DNA of 5,299 bases. Source: Gammaproteobacteria bacterium (GTDB lineage Bacteria; Pseudomonadota; Gammaproteobacteria; Steroidobacterales; Steroidobacteraceae). The position numbers and the translations under genes are program-made. Below the pieces are notes generated by a model, which worked only from the letters and a program-made list of their open reading frames with translations, was not told where the DNA came from and did no database searches. Shown one piece after another: positions 5,007-5,299 of the stretch (position 1 is its first letter; every line of letters starts with the position of its first letter). The stretch lies in contig JASHSR010000352.1 in assembly GCA_030038645.1 (NCBI GenBank), positions 1-5,299 on the forward strand, written 5' to 3'.

Positions 5007-5299
5007 TGGACTCATCCGAAGCGCTTCGAGCGGCCGCCGACAAGGTGAGGCTCGGCCGAGCGAGGCGCCACATCTTCCTGTGCGTCGGAGGCAAGTGCGC
5101 GCCGCGCGAAGAGCAGCTCGAGGCATGGGAGTTCCTCAAGCGCCGCCTGCGCGAGCTCGGCCTCATCGATGTCGAGAACGGCGTGCTGCGCACCAAGGCG
5201 GACTGCCTGCGCATCTGCACGGCGGGCCCGATCGCGGTCGTCTACCCGGAGGGGTGCTGGTACCGCAGCTGCACGCCCGCCAATCTCGAGCGCATTCTC
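5006..5299 (+). CDS. Thioredoxin-like [2Fe-2S] ferredoxin, 3' end missing
   Basis: The frame runs open to the window edge, giving 98 residues from the GTG at 5006. HIFLCVGGKCAP (22-33) and DCLRICTAGPIAVVYPEGCWY (66-86) are the two cluster-binding blocks of the thioredoxin-like [2Fe-2S] ferredoxin family, with likely ligands Cys26, Cys31, Cys67 and Cys71. CTPANLERIL (89-98) is the usual region before the end, so only a few C-terminal residues should be missing. Such proteins carry one electron; the partner is unknown. Two further cysteines, 84 and 89, are present. The start is uncertain: GTG at 4997, 5006 or 5045 are all in frame and none has a good ribosome site. Starting at 5045 would put the first block at the family's usual distance from the N-terminus. 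It lies about 50-100 bases behind glnK and may be co-transcribed with it. Confidence 0.85.
   Translation, partial: MDSSEALRAAADKVRLGRARRHIFLCVGGKCAPREEQLEAWEFLKRRLRELGLIDVENGVLRTKADCLRICTAGPIAVVYPEGCWYRSCTPANLERIL

Overview
The window is very GC-rich and tightly packed, with strong G/C bias at third codon positions. It carries a class I, E. coli-type glutamate-cysteine ligase and a PII protein that closely resembles enterobacterial GlnK. Together these suggest the chromosome of a high-GC proteobacterium, most likely a gammaproteobacterium. Species cannot be called from this sequence, and no transposase, integrase, phage gene, CRISPR array, tRNA or rRNA was seen. It reads as a core-genome region, not a mobile or defence island.

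Layout, left to right. (1) Positions 1-49 may hold the first codons of an unidentified gene on the minus strand (weak call). (2) Positions 140-1429, minus strand, encode a complete FadI/HADHB-type thiolase with a good Shine-Dalgarno sequence. (3) Positions 1430-1774 are a 345-base divergent intergenic region with no convincing gene. (4) Positions 1775-2527, plus strand, encode a small family 2-like glycosyltransferase of the rSAM/selenodomain-associated type, with several family motifs altered; a perfect hairpin follows its stop. (5) Positions 2753-4333, plus strand, encode GshA, started at a TTG. (6) Positions 4334-4609 are a regulatory intergenic region containing hairpins, a 13-base direct repeat, a palindrome and a near-consensus sigma-54 promoter. 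(7) Positions 4610-4948, plus strand, encode the PII protein. (8) From about position 5006 to the window end is a thioredoxin-like [2Fe-2S] ferredoxin gene, cut by the window edge.

The genes do not form one obvious pathway. The thiolase belongs to fatty-acid beta-oxidation, GshA makes the first intermediate of glutathione, and PII senses nitrogen and energy status. The most informative part is the glnK control region. A sigma-54 promoter is followed by a perfect 8-bp leader hairpin ending two bases before the Shine-Dalgarno sequence, and is preceded by a palindrome and a 21-base-spaced direct repeat. This is what nitrogen control through RpoN would look like, but the usual partner amtB is not next to the gene; a ferredoxin gene is. 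No previously undescribed system is evident; the findings concern regulation and divergent family members.
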